Shown: positions 16,982-25,178 of the stretch, in pieces
How the letters are laid out: every line of letters starts with the position of its first letter
Position numbering within the stretch: position 1 is the first letter of the stretch
Origin: Mycobacteroides chelonae
Lineage (GTDB): Bacteria; Actinomycetota; Actinomycetes; Mycobacteriales; Mycobacteriaceae
Assembly: GCF_016767715.1 (NCBI RefSeq)
Contig: NZ_CP050145.1
Coordinates: 4,464,001-4,528,000, forward strand
DNA: 64,000 nt
Direction: 5' to 3'
Translations under genes and position numbers: made by a program
Notes under the pieces: generated by a model
Told to the model about the DNA's origin: nothing
The model's input: the letters and a program-made list of their open reading frames with translations, nothing else
Database searches by the model: none

Positions 16982-19885
16982 TCAGGGGGTAGTCGGAGTA
17001 GGTGGCGGTTGCTGTCCCGTATCCACCACCGCGAGGGGTGCCGTCGCCGGTTCGGGCGACGGCACATCGCGGCCACGCCGGACAATCTCAAAGACATTGA
17101 TCGGCCACCAGAACCAGCGTCCCAATGCCGCGGCGATCGCGGGCGTCATGAATGCCCGAACGATCAGTGTGTCGACAATCAGTCCGATACCGATGGTCGT
17201 TCCCATCTGGCCGACGACACGCAGATCGCTGACGACCATCGACATCATGGTGAACGCGAACACCAGGCCTGCGGCGGTGACGACGCGACCGGTAGCGCCC
17301 ATACCGCGGATCATGCCGGTGTTGAGCCCGGCGTGGATTTCCTCCTTGAGCCGGGAGACCACCAGCAGGTTGTAGTCCGAACCGACCGCCAGCAGGATCA
17401 CCATCGACAGCGGAATCACGATCCACTGCACGCCCAGGCCAAGGATGTCCTGCCACAACAGCACTGTTAGGCCGCAGGCCGTGCCCAGGGATGCCGCGAC
17501 GGTGCCGACGATCACCAGGGCGGCCACCACACTGCGGGTGATCAGCACCATGATCGCGAAGATCAGGATCATCGAGGCGATGATCGCGACCATCAAATCG
17601 ATGGAAACACCGTCCTGCATATCGGCAAACATTGATGCGGTGCCCCCGATCGAGACCTTGGCATTGGACAGCGGAGTGCCCTTAACCGAGTCGGCGACAA
17701 CACCTTTGAGGTCACGGACGTGTTGGATTCCTTCGACCGACGCCGGGTCTCCCTCGTGGGTGATGATGAAGCGGACAGCCCTGCCATCCGGCGAGACGAA
17801 CATCTTGAGCCCGCGTTTGAAGTCGGGGTTGGTGAACACGTCTGGCGATATATAGAAGAAATCGTCGTTCTTGGCCTGATCGAAGTACAGACCGATTTCC
17901 GTTGCACCCTTGGCCATTTCCTGTTGCTGGGCTTGGATACCGGCCGTCACACTATGCGTCGAGATCATGAAGTCGCGCATCCTGATCATCGAATCGATGG
18001 TCGTCCTCAGCACCGGAAGCATCTGCGGCATCAGCTGATCCATCTTGTCCATATCCGCGATAAGGCCGTTCATTTGGTCGGCGAGCACGTCAACGCTGTC
18101 CAAAACATCGAAGATCGATCGCAGCGACTGGCAGATCGGGATATCAAAGCAATGTTTCTCCCAGTAGAAGTAATTGCGCAGCGGCCGGAAGAAATCGTCG
18201 AAATTGGCTAAGTTGTCACGCATCTCCTGGATGGTCGCGTTCATCTCATGGGTCCGACCCACCATGCCGTGCATGGTGCCCGTGAGCTCCTGCATGAGGC
18301 TGTACATCCGCTCCATGGTGGCAACGGTCTTACTCAGCTCGTCGGCCTGTTCGAGCATCTGCGCCGAGTTGTCGCTGTTGAACTTTGACGTCTGCAGGGT
18401 ACCCGCGTTCTGCGCTCCCATCAGGAACGGGAGCGAGCTGTGCTCGATCGGCGCCCCGAGCGGACGGGTGAGGGTCTGCACCCGTTCGATACCGCGCATA
18501 CGCACGATGCCCTTGGCCACCTTGTCGATGACCAGCATGTCGGCCGGGGTGCGCAGGTCGTGATCGGCCTCCAGCATCAATAGTTCCGGGTTCATCCGGG
18601 CCTGGGAGAAGTGCCGGCCGGCGACCTCCATGGCAAGGTTGGCCGGCATGTCGGCCGGCGTGAACTTCTGGTCGTTGTACTGCGGCACGTACGTCATGAG
18701 GCTGACGAATCCTACGATCGCGATCAGGCTGGTCAACACGATGATCGGAATGGGCCAACGCACCACCGACGTACCGACCCTGCGCCAGCCTCGTGCGGAG
18801 AGCGTGCCCTTGGGTTCCAGCAGCCCAAACTTCGAGGCCACCGTCAGCACCGCGGGCGCCAACGTCAGCGCGGCGACCACGATCACCAGCATCGAGATCG
18901 CACACGGCAGCGCCATGCTCTGGAAGTAGGGCAGCGTGGTCATGGTCAAGCACAGGCACGCGCCGACGATGGTCAGACCGGAACCCAGAATGACGTGAGA
19001 GACACCGTGATACGCCACGTAATACGCGTCTTCCCGGCTCAGTCCCTTCGACCTCTCCTCGTGATAGCGACCGAATAGGAAGATCACGTAGTCGGTGCCG
19101 GCCGCCAGCGCCAGCGCCGTCACCATGCTCACCGCGTAGGGGGTCAGTCCGATGAAGTTCAGGTAGCCCGCTGTTGCCGTAACACCTTGGGCGGCAATTA
19201 GTTCCAGACCAATAATGACCATGGAGATGAGCATGGTGACGATGGAGCGGTAAATGAACAGGAGCATCACGATGATCACGCCGACCGAGAGCATTTCCAA
19301 GATCGCCATGCTCTGCTGACCAGCCACACTGGTATCGGCGTTGAGTGCGGTACTGCCGGCAACATACGCCGTGATGCCCGGCGGCGCAGGCACGGAATCG
19401 ACTATCTGGCGCACCGCGGCCACCGATTCATAGCTGGCGCTGGTGCCCTGCGACCCGTTGAGGAAGATCTGCACATAGGCGGCCTTGCCGTCCACACTTT
19501 GTGAGCCCGCCGCGGTCAGCGGATCGCTCCAGAAGTCCTGGACGTTCTGCACGTGTTCCTGATCGGCCTTGAGCTTCTCGACGATCTGGTTGTAGTACTT
19601 GTGCGCGGCATCGCCCAGCTTGTCGTCACCTTCCAAAACGACCATCGCCGACGAGTCCGAGTCGTATTGCTGAAACACCTTGCCGATGTTCAGCATCCCT
19701 TGGTACGACTCGGAATTCTGCGGGCTTAGCGGCACCGAGCGGGACTCCGCGACGTCGTTGAGTGACGGAATCAAGGCGCCCAGAATGACCACGAGCGCCA
19801 CCCAGAACAGGATGATCGGTACCGACAGGAGCCGGATCGTGTGGCCGAGGAGCGGCCGGTGCGGACTCACGTGCGAATTGCTCAT
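16982..19885 (-). CDS. mmpL: MmpL-family RND transporter (MmpL4/MmpL5-like)
   Basis: The 967-residue RND transporter exports lipids, siderophores or drugs using the proton gradient. It has about 11-12 membrane helices and the two proton-relay Asp-Tyr pairs, D265-Y266 in GTDYVIFL and D837-Y838 in GSDYNLLV. A long periplasmic helical segment in the second loop (about 500-660, rich in MMxQM and DxMDxM heptads) is the coiled-coil tube typical of MmpL4/5. The ATG overlaps the mmpS stop by 4 nt (ATGA). Together with the divergent TetR it looks like a drug-inducible efflux module. Confidence 0.95.
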   Translation of the reverse strand: MSNSHVSPHRPLLGHTIRLLSVPIILFWVALVVILGALIPSLNDVAESRSVPLSPQNSESYQGMLNIGKVFQQYDSDSSAMVVLEGDDKLGDAAHKYYNQIVEKLKADQEHVQNVQDFWSDPLTAAGSQSVDGKAAYVQIFLNGSQGTSASYESVAAVRQIVDSVPAPPGITAYVAGSTALNADTSVAGQQSMAILEMLSVGVIIVMLLFIYRSIVTMLISMVIIGLELIAAQGVTATAGYLNFIGLTPYAVSMVTALALAAGTDYVIFLFGRYHEERSKGLSREDAYYVAYHGVSHVILGSGLTIVGACLCLTMTTLPYFQSMALPCAISMLVIVVAALTLAPAVLTVASKFGLLEPKGTLSARGWRRVGTSVVRWPIPIIVLTSLIAIVGFVSLMTYVPQYNDQKFTPADMPANLAMEVAGRHFSQARMNPELLMLEADHDLRTPADMLVIDKVAKGIVRMRGIERVQTLTRPLGAPIEHSSLPFLMGAQNAGTLQTSKFNSDNSAQMLEQADELSKTVATMERMYSLMQELTGTMHGMVGRTHEMNATIQEMRDNLANFDDFFRPLRNYFYWEKHCFDIPICQSLRSIFDVLDSVDVLADQMNGLIADMDKMDQLMPQMLPVLRTTIDSMIRMRDFMISTHSVTAGIQAQQQEMAKGATEIGLYFDQAKNDDFFYISPDVFTNPDFKRGLKMFVSPDGRAVRFIITHEGDPASVEGIQHVRDLKGVVADSVKGTPLSNAKVSIGGTASMFADMQDGVSIDLMVAIIASMILIFAIMVLITRSVVAALVIVGTVAASLGTACGLTVLLWQDILGLGVQWIVIPLSMVILLAVGSDYNLLVVSRLKEEIHAGLNTGMIRGMGATGRVVTAAGLVFAFTMMSMVVSDLRVVGQMGTTIGIGLIVDTLIVRAFMTPAIAAALGRWFWWPINVFEIVRRGRDVPSPEPATAPLAVVDTGQQPPPTPTTP

Positions 19886-20313
19886 ACGGATTTCACCAAG
19901 CAGTAGATGAACGGTTTGACTTTGTCTGTGCTGGTTCGGTCATCGCGCGTCTCGCCATCGACCGTGACGCGGCAGCCGAGGCTGGTGACGTCGCCATCAC
20001 CCTGAGCGACGATGTTGGCCGACATCGACGGCACCGTCGTCACAATCGTGAACGACCAAGGGAGCAAGGAATTTTCGATGAGATGGGGTTGACCGTTCTC
20101 GTCGAGGTAGTTGATGTTCGCGGTGCCACCCGACCCCACGATCTCGTAGGTGATGCGCTTGGGGTTGACGTTCGCGGTGACGCCGGATCCCTCGCCGAGT
20201 TTCGGCGGACGAGGGGCAGCGGAACTGCGGATCTGCGTGATCGCGTAGCCACCGATCCCGACGACAACCACCAGGAGCAGCGGAATCCAGAACCGCTTCA
20301 ACAGTCGATACAC
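19882..20313 (-). CDS. mmpS: MmpS-family accessory protein
   Basis: The 143-residue partner of MmpL has one N-terminal membrane helix (RFWIPLLLVVVVGIGGY), then a periplasmic beta-sandwich with KRITYEIVGSGGTANINYLD, LPWSFTI and a late cysteine pair (GCRVTVDG and IYCLV). The GTG at 20313 is preceded by GGGAGGGATGCACGG, a good ribosome site. Translation is coupled to mmpL through the ATGA overlap. Expression is probably controlled by the TetR protein encoded divergently, through the inverted repeat between the genes. Confidence 0.94.
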   Translation of the reverse strand: MYRLLKRFWIPLLLVVVVGIGGYAITQIRSSAAPRPPKLGEGSGVTANVNPKRITYEIVGSGGTANINYLDENGQPHLIENSLLPWSFTIVTTVPSMSANIVAQGDGDVTSLGCRVTVDGETRDDRTSTDKVKPFIYCLVKSV

Positions 20314-20387
20314 CCGTGCATCCCTCCTGCCTCTCCATGCCCGAGCGCAAGCGCCTGCCGGTGAGGCGACCGGTCGCGCCGCATTGT

Positions 20388-20441
20388 GTACCGGCGGTCT
20401 ATTACGCCACAGACCGTACCACGGTAATAGACCGTCGGTAC
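20388..20441. promoter_or_regulatory. 18-bp inverted repeat operator between mmpS and tetR
   Basis: GTACCGGCGGTCTATTAC (20388-20405) and GTAATAGACCGTCGGTAC (20424-20441) are inverted copies with one mismatch in 18, spaced by 18 bp. The spacer itself contains AGACCGTACC, a further partial half-site. The element lies 75 bp from the mmpS start and 38 bp from the tetR start, ideal for shared repression of both promoters. Confidence 0.85.
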
Positions 20442-20478
20442 GCTATGACGCCGCTGGGCGTCGGATTAGCATCGGGCC

Positions 20479-21147
20479 ATGACCTTCCGCCGGGCGCGCA
20501 GCGAGGAGCAGCGCGAGATCCGCCGGCAAGCCATTCTGGAAACCGCGTCGTCGATGCTCAGCGATATGCCGGTCAGCCAGGTCAGCCTCAATGAATTGAG
20601 CCGCCGCACCGGATTGGCGAAGTCGGCAATGGTGCTGTACTTCGAGTCACGCGAGGCCGTGCTCCTGGAGCTGCTGGGTACCTTGCTGCACAGCTGGGTG
20701 TCCGAAATTGCGGCGGAACTCTCCCACGAAACGCCCACCGGCTCGGCCCAGGAACGTGTCGATCGCTTGGCCGCCGTGCTCAGCCGCTCTCTGCAGCAGC
20801 ATGCCGTGCTGTGTGACTTGATGGCCGCACAGCCAGGCGTACTGGAACACAATGTCTCGGCCGAGACGCTGCTGTGTTTCTGGCGCTCGACGTACGCCAG
20901 CGTCGCTCGGTTCGCCGAGGCCATCCGAGGCTTTATCCCCGAGCTTGACGAAGACGCCCACAGCGTGTCCGTCACCATACTGATGACCACCGGCGCGCTG
21001 TGGCTGTACGCGCAACCGTCCGACAGCGCCGTCGCCGCCGCCGAGGCCGAACCCGAACTGGCAGTGGTCCATATGCGCTTCAACACCGACTTGGAGACCA
21101 CGCTGGCCCGGCTCATCACCGGCGCCCTGGTCAAACGCGGTTCCTGA
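20479..21147 (+). CDS. TetR-family repressor of the mmpS-mmpL operon (predicted)
   Basis: The 222-residue protein has an N-terminal TetR HTH (RRQAILETASSML, VSLNELSRRTGLAKSAMVLYFESREAVL) and a variable helical ligand-binding domain. It is divergent from mmpS with a large inverted repeat between, so it probably represses both itself and the pump. An arrangement of this kind, TetR divergent from an mmpS5/mmpL5 pair, has been described in M. abscessus (MAB_4384 with MAB_4383c and MAB_4382c, from memory), where regulator mutations raise efflux and resistance. I cannot confirm identity without a search. Confidence 0.92.
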   Translation: MTFRRARSEEQREIRRQAILETASSMLSDMPVSQVSLNELSRRTGLAKSAMVLYFESREAVLLELLGTLLHSWVSEIAAELSHETPTGSAQERVDRLAAVLSRSLQQHAVLCDLMAAQPGVLEHNVSAETLLCFWRSTYASVARFAEAIRGFIPELDEDAHSVSVTILMTTGALWLYAQPSDSAVAAAEAEPELAVVHMRFNTDLETTLARLITGALVKRGS

Positions 21148-21262
21148 TCGCCTGTGCGCGCCGCATGCCCCAAAGCGGCGATGGCGCGGACTCCGAGACG
21201 TTCTCACATGTAAGCTCACACGCCGAGAGGTACTACCGGTTCGGCCGGACAGACCACTCTCC

Positions 21263-21336
21263 GCCGATGTAGTTCAATGGCAGAACATCAGCTTCCCAAG
21301 CTGAATACGCGGGTTCGATTCCCGTCATCGGCTCCA
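21263..21336 (+). tRNA. tRNA-Gly (anticodon CCC), CCA encoded
   Basis: The acceptor stem GCCGATG (21263-21269) pairs with CATCGGC (21326-21332), followed by T and an encoded CCA. The anticodon arm is TCAGC-TTCCCAA-GCTGA, giving anticodon CCC that reads GGG. The T arm GCGGGTTCGATTCCCGT is standard. It sits alone between the TetR gene and a small minus-strand gene. The 3' end of such tRNAs is a common integration site, but no integrase is nearby. Confidence 0.97.
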
Positions 21337-21377
21337 CATCTACCAGCGCGAATGCTATTCGAATACCAGTCCCTGCT

Positions 21378-21578
21378 TCACCCCCCAGGCGCACCGATCT
21401 CCGCTAGTTCGGCGCGGGCCCGGCGCTCGACCAAGAGCGGCACGAACTCGCGAACTCTGCATTCGGCGAACCTGGCGTAAGCCACTTGCACGACATCCGC
21501 GACCTGTTCGGGCGGCAGCCACGAGTAGTTAGCCACCAGTTGCTGACACACTGTCGCCATTAATGCCTGCTCGCTCAT
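21378..21578 (-). CDS. Small three-helix-bundle dimerization-domain protein
   Basis: The 66-residue protein has the pattern of a widespread actinobacterial small family: QQLVANYSWLPPEQVADVV, AYARF, then VREFVPLLVERRARAEL. Three predicted helices with a terminal FVPLLVERRAR motif are characteristic. Its function is unknown; similar small proteins often sit next to sigma-factor or regulatory genes. It is isolated here, between the tRNA and the mycolate-type methyltransferase. Confidence 0.72.
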   Translation of the reverse strand: MSEQALMATVCQQLVANYSWLPPEQVADVVQVAYARFAECRVREFVPLLVERRARAELAEIGAPGG

Positions 21579-21602
21579 CGCAGTATCGGTCTTAATGGCA
21601 CG

Positions 21603-22472
21603 CTAGGCCGGCTGTTTCGTAAGCGTGAATTGATGAACGCTGGTGTATCCGGCACGAAAAAGATTCACGCATCCATTGAGGTATTTATCGAATCGGTCGT
21701 AGACCTCTTGACCCTGAAGCACGATGGCCTCATCACGATGAGCTTGTAATCGTTCAGCCCAGCATTGCAAAGTCCGAACGTAGTGAGGGCCGATCTCATG
21801 GACCCGATTGACCGTAAATCCGGCCTTGCGGGCATGGCGTTGGACCTTTTCTACCGTCGGCAGCCGCCCGCCGGGAAAGATCTCGGTCATGATGAACTTG
21901 GCAAACCGGGCCAGTTCGAAAGTCAAAGGCAGGCCGAGCTCTTGAGAACGGCGATCGTCGAACATGGTGATGGTGTGCAGAAGTAGCACCCCGTCGTCGG
22001 GCAGCGCATTCCAGGCCATGGCGAAGAAATCGTCGTACCGTTCGAACCCGAAGTGCTCGAAAGCACCAATGGAAACGATGCGGTCAACTTTGTCAGGGAA
22101 TTCCTCCCAGCCCTGTAGCCGGACATCAACCGTGCGTTCGGTGGGAATGTCCGCCAGCTTCTCGACGGCATATTTGCGCTGTTCATCAGACAGAGTCAGC
22201 CCGATGACGTTGACGTCGTAGCTTTCGATGGCTCGCTGCATACCGGCACCCCAGCCGCAACCGACATCGAGCAGTGTCATCCCCGGCTTCAAGCCGAGCT
22301 TGGCGAGCGCTAGGTCAAATTTGGCGATCTGGGCTTCGTCGGCGGTCGCGTCCTCGTGTTCGAAGTATCCACATGTGTAGCCCATCGTGGGGCCGAGGAA
22401 CAGCTCATAGAACGAATTGGAGATGTCGTATATGGACGATAACTCCTCGTACTTAGGAGTCAATTTAGGCAT
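21603..22472 (-). CDS. Cyclopropane-mycolic-acid-synthase-family SAM methyltransferase
   Basis: The 289-residue enzyme belongs to the CmaA/PcaA/MmaA family that adds cyclopropane, methyl or hydroxyl groups to meromycolate chains using SAM. The start MPKLTPKYEELSSIYDISN and the SAM loop LLDVGCGWGAG (67-77) are hallmarks, as are IGAFEHFGFERYDDFF (with the usual carbonate-binding Glu/His) and FPGGRLPTVE. Which double bond it modifies cannot be read from sequence. The gene lies downstream of a DesA desaturase on the same strand with about 120 bp between, a sensible pairing for mycolate maturation. Confidence 0.95.
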   Translation of the reverse strand: MPKLTPKYEELSSIYDISNSFYELFLGPTMGYTCGYFEHEDATADEAQIAKFDLALAKLGLKPGMTLLDVGCGWGAGMQRAIESYDVNVIGLTLSDEQRKYAVEKLADIPTERTVDVRLQGWEEFPDKVDRIVSIGAFEHFGFERYDDFFAMAWNALPDDGVLLLHTITMFDDRRSQELGLPLTFELARFAKFIMTEIFPGGRLPTVEKVQRHARKAGFTVNRVHEIGPHYVRTLQCWAERLQAHRDEAIVLQGQEVYDRFDKYLNGCVNLFRAGYTSVHQFTLTKQPA

Positions 22473-22592
22473 TGCGCTTGATACCGATCATTCGGAGGAT
22501 TTTTTTAATAGAGACTGACCTACTACGCCGGGGAAGCCGGTGTTTTGCTCGTGACCCGGCGCCTGTGCGCAAGTAGGCAAATCGGCCGCCCA

Positions 22593-23591
22593 TTAGGCTC
22601 TGAGCATTTCTGACTTGCCGCTTTGACGTTCGGCGCGTTTGGCTTGGCGGTCCAGGTACTTGGCCTTGACTTCCTCGAAGTCCGATGCGGTCTTCCTGAG
22701 ATCACCGACGATGCGGGCCAGGTCCTCGCGGTACCACTCGGCCTCCCTGCTGATGTCGTCGCGTTCGAAGATGCGCCACTTACGCAGCACCGGCAGCACC
22801 ACTTCCTCGAGATGGGACTGTGGGTCATACACACCACCGGTGGCGATGGTGACCGCGTTGCGGCGAAAGCCGGGAATGGTGTAGCCGGGCATGGTGAAGT
22901 TGTCGAGCACCTTATGGACAGCTCTAAGGGCCTGGTCGGGGGCGATGGCCATGCCGGCCTCGACCATGTTGCGGTAGAAGATCATGTGCAGGTTCTCGTC
23001 GGTGGAGATGCGCTTGAGCAGCTCATCGGCGATCGGCTCGGCGCAGGCCTTGCCGGTGTTGCGGTGCGAGACGCGGGTGGCCAGCTCCTGGAACGTCACG
23101 TACACCACTGAGTCAAAAAGAGTCTCGGCGAACACCAAATCTCCACCTTGGCGGTTTTGGCCTGGAGAGAATCCGCGGGTCATCTGCTCCACACGCAGCT
23201 TCTCGAGTTCGAACGGGTCCACCGAACGGGTCACCACCAGGTAGTCGCGGATGGCGATGCCATGGCGGTTTTCCTCGGCGGTCCACCGGTTCACCCAGGT
23301 GCCCCACGGCCCATCCATGGTGAAGTTCATGGCGATCTCGCGGTGATACGAGGGCAGGTTGTCCTCGGTCAGCAGGTTCGTGATCATCGCGACCTTGGCC
23401 ACCTCGGAGAGCTTGGACTGCTCGGGATCCCAGTCCTGACCACCTAGAGCCTTGTAATTCTTGCCCTCAGACCACGGCACGTAATCGTGCGGGCTCCAGT
23501 CCCTAGTGACCGCCAGGTGGCGATGAACATTTTCCTCGACCACGGGCTCAAGCTCATGGAGCAGCTCCAGGTCGGTGAATTCCTTCTGCAT
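22593..23591 (-). CDS. desA1: Acyl-ACP desaturase, DesA1-like
   Basis: The 332-residue soluble di-iron desaturase introduces a double bond into acyl-ACP, in mycobacteria feeding mycolic acid synthesis. Iron ligands are present: E76, E107 with H110 (EENRH), E169 and E199 with H202 (DENLH). The text HELEPVVEE, WSEGKNYKALGGQDWDP and TEDNLPSYHREIAM is strongly DesA1-like. It precedes a mycolate-modifying methyltransferase on the same strand. It needs an external ferredoxin and reductase, not encoded here. Confidence 0.93.
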   Translation of the reverse strand: MQKEFTDLELLHELEPVVEENVHRHLAVTRDWSPHDYVPWSEGKNYKALGGQDWDPEQSKLSEVAKVAMITNLLTEDNLPSYHREIAMNFTMDGPWGTWVNRWTAEENRHGIAIRDYLVVTRSVDPFELEKLRVEQMTRGFSPGQNRQGGDLVFAETLFDSVVYVTFQELATRVSHRNTGKACAEPIADELLKRISTDENLHMIFYRNMVEAGMAIAPDQALRAVHKVLDNFTMPGYTIPGFRRNAVTIATGGVYDPQSHLEEVVLPVLRKWRIFERDDISREAEWYREDLARIVGDLRKTASDFEEVKAKYLDRQAKRAERQSGKSEMLRA

Positions 23592-23626
23592 CTATTTCCC
23601 CAAGCTGGCGACGCTAGATGCGTAGG

Positions 23627-23983
23627 TCAAGACACGCCCCAGGAGGCTCCGCAGGTGCACGGCTTTGTATGCTTGCGGCGAATTTGCCAGACAGCGGCCG
23701 CGGAGCGGCCTAGTGCACGCGCGATGTCATCGACAGCACGCGATCGGTCAAGCGCATAGGCGATTTCCTGATCGGACCAGCGGACCTTATGTGGAGAAAC
23801 ATCCGGGGGCTCGAATTGCCGATCCCAGGCTCGGTCAGCTCGCTCGTTTAGCCGCCGCCAGCGCGCGGTCTCAGCGCGACCAATCCGGCGCAACCGCAAC
23901 GCTTCAGCCTTGTGGCACGCCGCGCACCGGCACCCTTTTTGAAACCCCGCTGCACCATGAACTGCCTCTCCCGACAATGCCAT
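23627..23983 (-). CDS. Small phage-flavoured zinc/HTH protein
   Basis: The 118-residue protein starts with GFQKGCRCAACHKAEALRLRR, a Cys-rich motif (C-x-C-x2-C) common in small mycobacteriophage and genomic-island proteins of HNH-like or zinc-binding type. The C-terminal half has WSDQEIAYALDRSRAVDDIA and LGRSAAAVWQIRRKH, a Myb/SANT- or HTH-like unit. A final CTCG adds cysteines. I do not recognise a named family. Overlapping palindromes lie immediately upstream of the ATG. It is probably an accessory gene inserted beside desA. Confidence 0.6.
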   Translation of the reverse strand: MALSGEAVHGAAGFQKGCRCAACHKAEALRLRRIGRAETARWRRLNERADRAWDRQFEPPDVSPHKVRWSDQEIAYALDRSRAVDDIARALGRSAAAVWQIRRKHTKPCTCGASWGVS

Positions 23984-23995
23984 GGCGCCACCCTA

Positions 23996-24015
23996 GGACA
24001 TACTGTCCCAGACAG
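23996..24015. promoter_or_regulatory. Two overlapping palindromes upstream of the small zinc/HTH gene
   Basis: GGACA-TAC-TGTCC (23996-24008) and CTGTC-CCA-GACAG (24003-24015) share half-sites and lie 12-32 bp upstream of the minus-strand ATG at 23983. This overlapping layout suggests an autoregulatory operator. The binding protein is unknown; the product itself is a candidate. Confidence 0.5.
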
Positions 24016-24130
24016 CAATAGATTGAATGATTCGGTCTCGTCCCTACCGCCTGTCGGCAGTGCATTCACGAACACCCATCACCGGGTTGGACAGCACTCC
24101 ACGATTCTCTAGGAGTTCTCCATCAGCGTT

Positions 24131-24140
24131 GTTACGTAAC
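24131..24140. repeat. Perfect 10-bp palindrome GTTACGTAAC
   Basis: It lies in the 266-bp intergenic region between the small zinc/HTH gene and the GntR gene. It is a possible operator half-site or part of a transcript end; no further support. Confidence 0.3.
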
Positions 24141-24157
24141 GTATTTAATGCCGAGAG

Positions 24158-24187
24158 GCCATGTCGATGAATGCGCGTCGACATGGC
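24158..24187 (-). terminator. 10-bp hairpin downstream of the GntR gene
   Basis: GCCATGTCGA (24158-24167) pairs perfectly with TCGACATGGC (24178-24187) across a 10-nt loop. It lies about 60 nt past the stop of the minus-strand GntR gene. It is the most prominent structure in the 23984-24249 intergenic stretch, which shows no coding potential. Confidence 0.55.
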
Positions 24188-24249
24188 GGCGCCCATCTGA
24201 CTCAGACAGCTAGTCCGCCGTCCGCAAGGAGCCCTTCAGTGCAGACAAA

Positions 24250-25029
24250 TCACGCTGTGGCTGCGGAGCCGCGCAGTGGCACTTCTTCTTCACCGCCGAC
24301 TACCAGTTCGGTGAATCGTTCAATGACCTGCTCGTGGTACATGTTGAAAAGGTCTTCGAAGAACGCCAACTGAGATTCTGAGGGGCCCGTCTCCGTCTTC
24401 CGCGCAGCCACAAACGCACGCCAGACCAGGACATGCACATCCGGCGCTCCCGTGTAATAGGCGGCGGTTGCCTCCGGTAGACCGAGGATCAGCTCGCCTA
24501 TCGAGTTCAAGACTGCCCTGCGGAAGGGCTGATCGAGCGCAGAAAGTACCAGACGAACGATGCCGAGTTCATTCTCGAACATCGCCGAATGGTCCAGCTC
24601 ATCCAGTCGGGCAATCGATTCCAGCTCGTCAATGCTGTTCTCGATTACAGTCAAGTCCGGCCGCTGCTCAAGAGTCGCGAACGCGAGGAGCGCCTCCAGC
24701 ACGATGGCGCGCTCCGTATCGACGACATCGCGGAACATGTCCAGAGCCTCGCGGGAATTCCGCGTCGATAACCCGAAAACATAACCACTAATATCCACCC
24801 CGCCCTCTTGGCGGATGTCACGGATCACGAAACCGCGGGCACGTTGTGCGACGACGATCCCGTACGACTCAAGCCGCCCAAGAACCAACTGCGCTGTCCC
24901 CCGATTCACGTCAAACTCATCGGCGACCTGGCGGACCGACAACATGAGCTCACCCGGCGCGTACTCCCCGTGCACAACACGCCGCGACAGCTCATCGGCG
25001 ATGTCAGCCACCACTGTCTTTGATTCCAT
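24250..25029 (-). CDS. GntR-family (FadR-like) transcriptional regulator
   Basis: The 259-residue regulator has an N-terminal winged helix (ADELSRRVVHGEYAPGELM, LSVRQVADEFDVNRGTAQLVLGRLESYGIV) and a helical FCD-like effector domain. ATG 25029 is chosen because it begins the HTH and an AGG lies just upstream; upstream in-frame codons are not convincing. It is divergent from the ABC1-kinase gene with 149 bp between, so it may control that gene. The effector is unknown. Confidence 0.87.
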   Translation of the reverse strand: MESKTVVADIADELSRRVVHGEYAPGELMLSVRQVADEFDVNRGTAQLVLGRLESYGIVVAQRARGFVIRDIRQEGGVDISGYVFGLSTRNSREALDMFRDVVDTERAIVLEALLAFATLEQRPDLTVIENSIDELESIARLDELDHSAMFENELGIVRLVLSALDQPFRRAVLNSIGELILGLPEATAAYYTGAPDVHVLVWRAFVAARKTETGPSESQLAFFEDLFNMYHEQVIERFTELVVGGEEEVPLRGSAATA

Positions 25030-25178
25030 GTCCTGCCCTTTCACCCCCAACAATAGAACCGTCTCGGACAGACTAGCCAGACTCATCACCCGCACTTGAC
25101 GACTTGCCAGAATCCCCAGACACTGGTCCCGCATTAGCTGGAGCGTGACCGGAGTCGCACTATTCCTTGAGGTGAGTC

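Noticed and set aside
21263..21336. tRNA-Gly as the attachment site of an integrated element
   Set aside because: No integrase and no duplicated tRNA 3' end were seen within the window.
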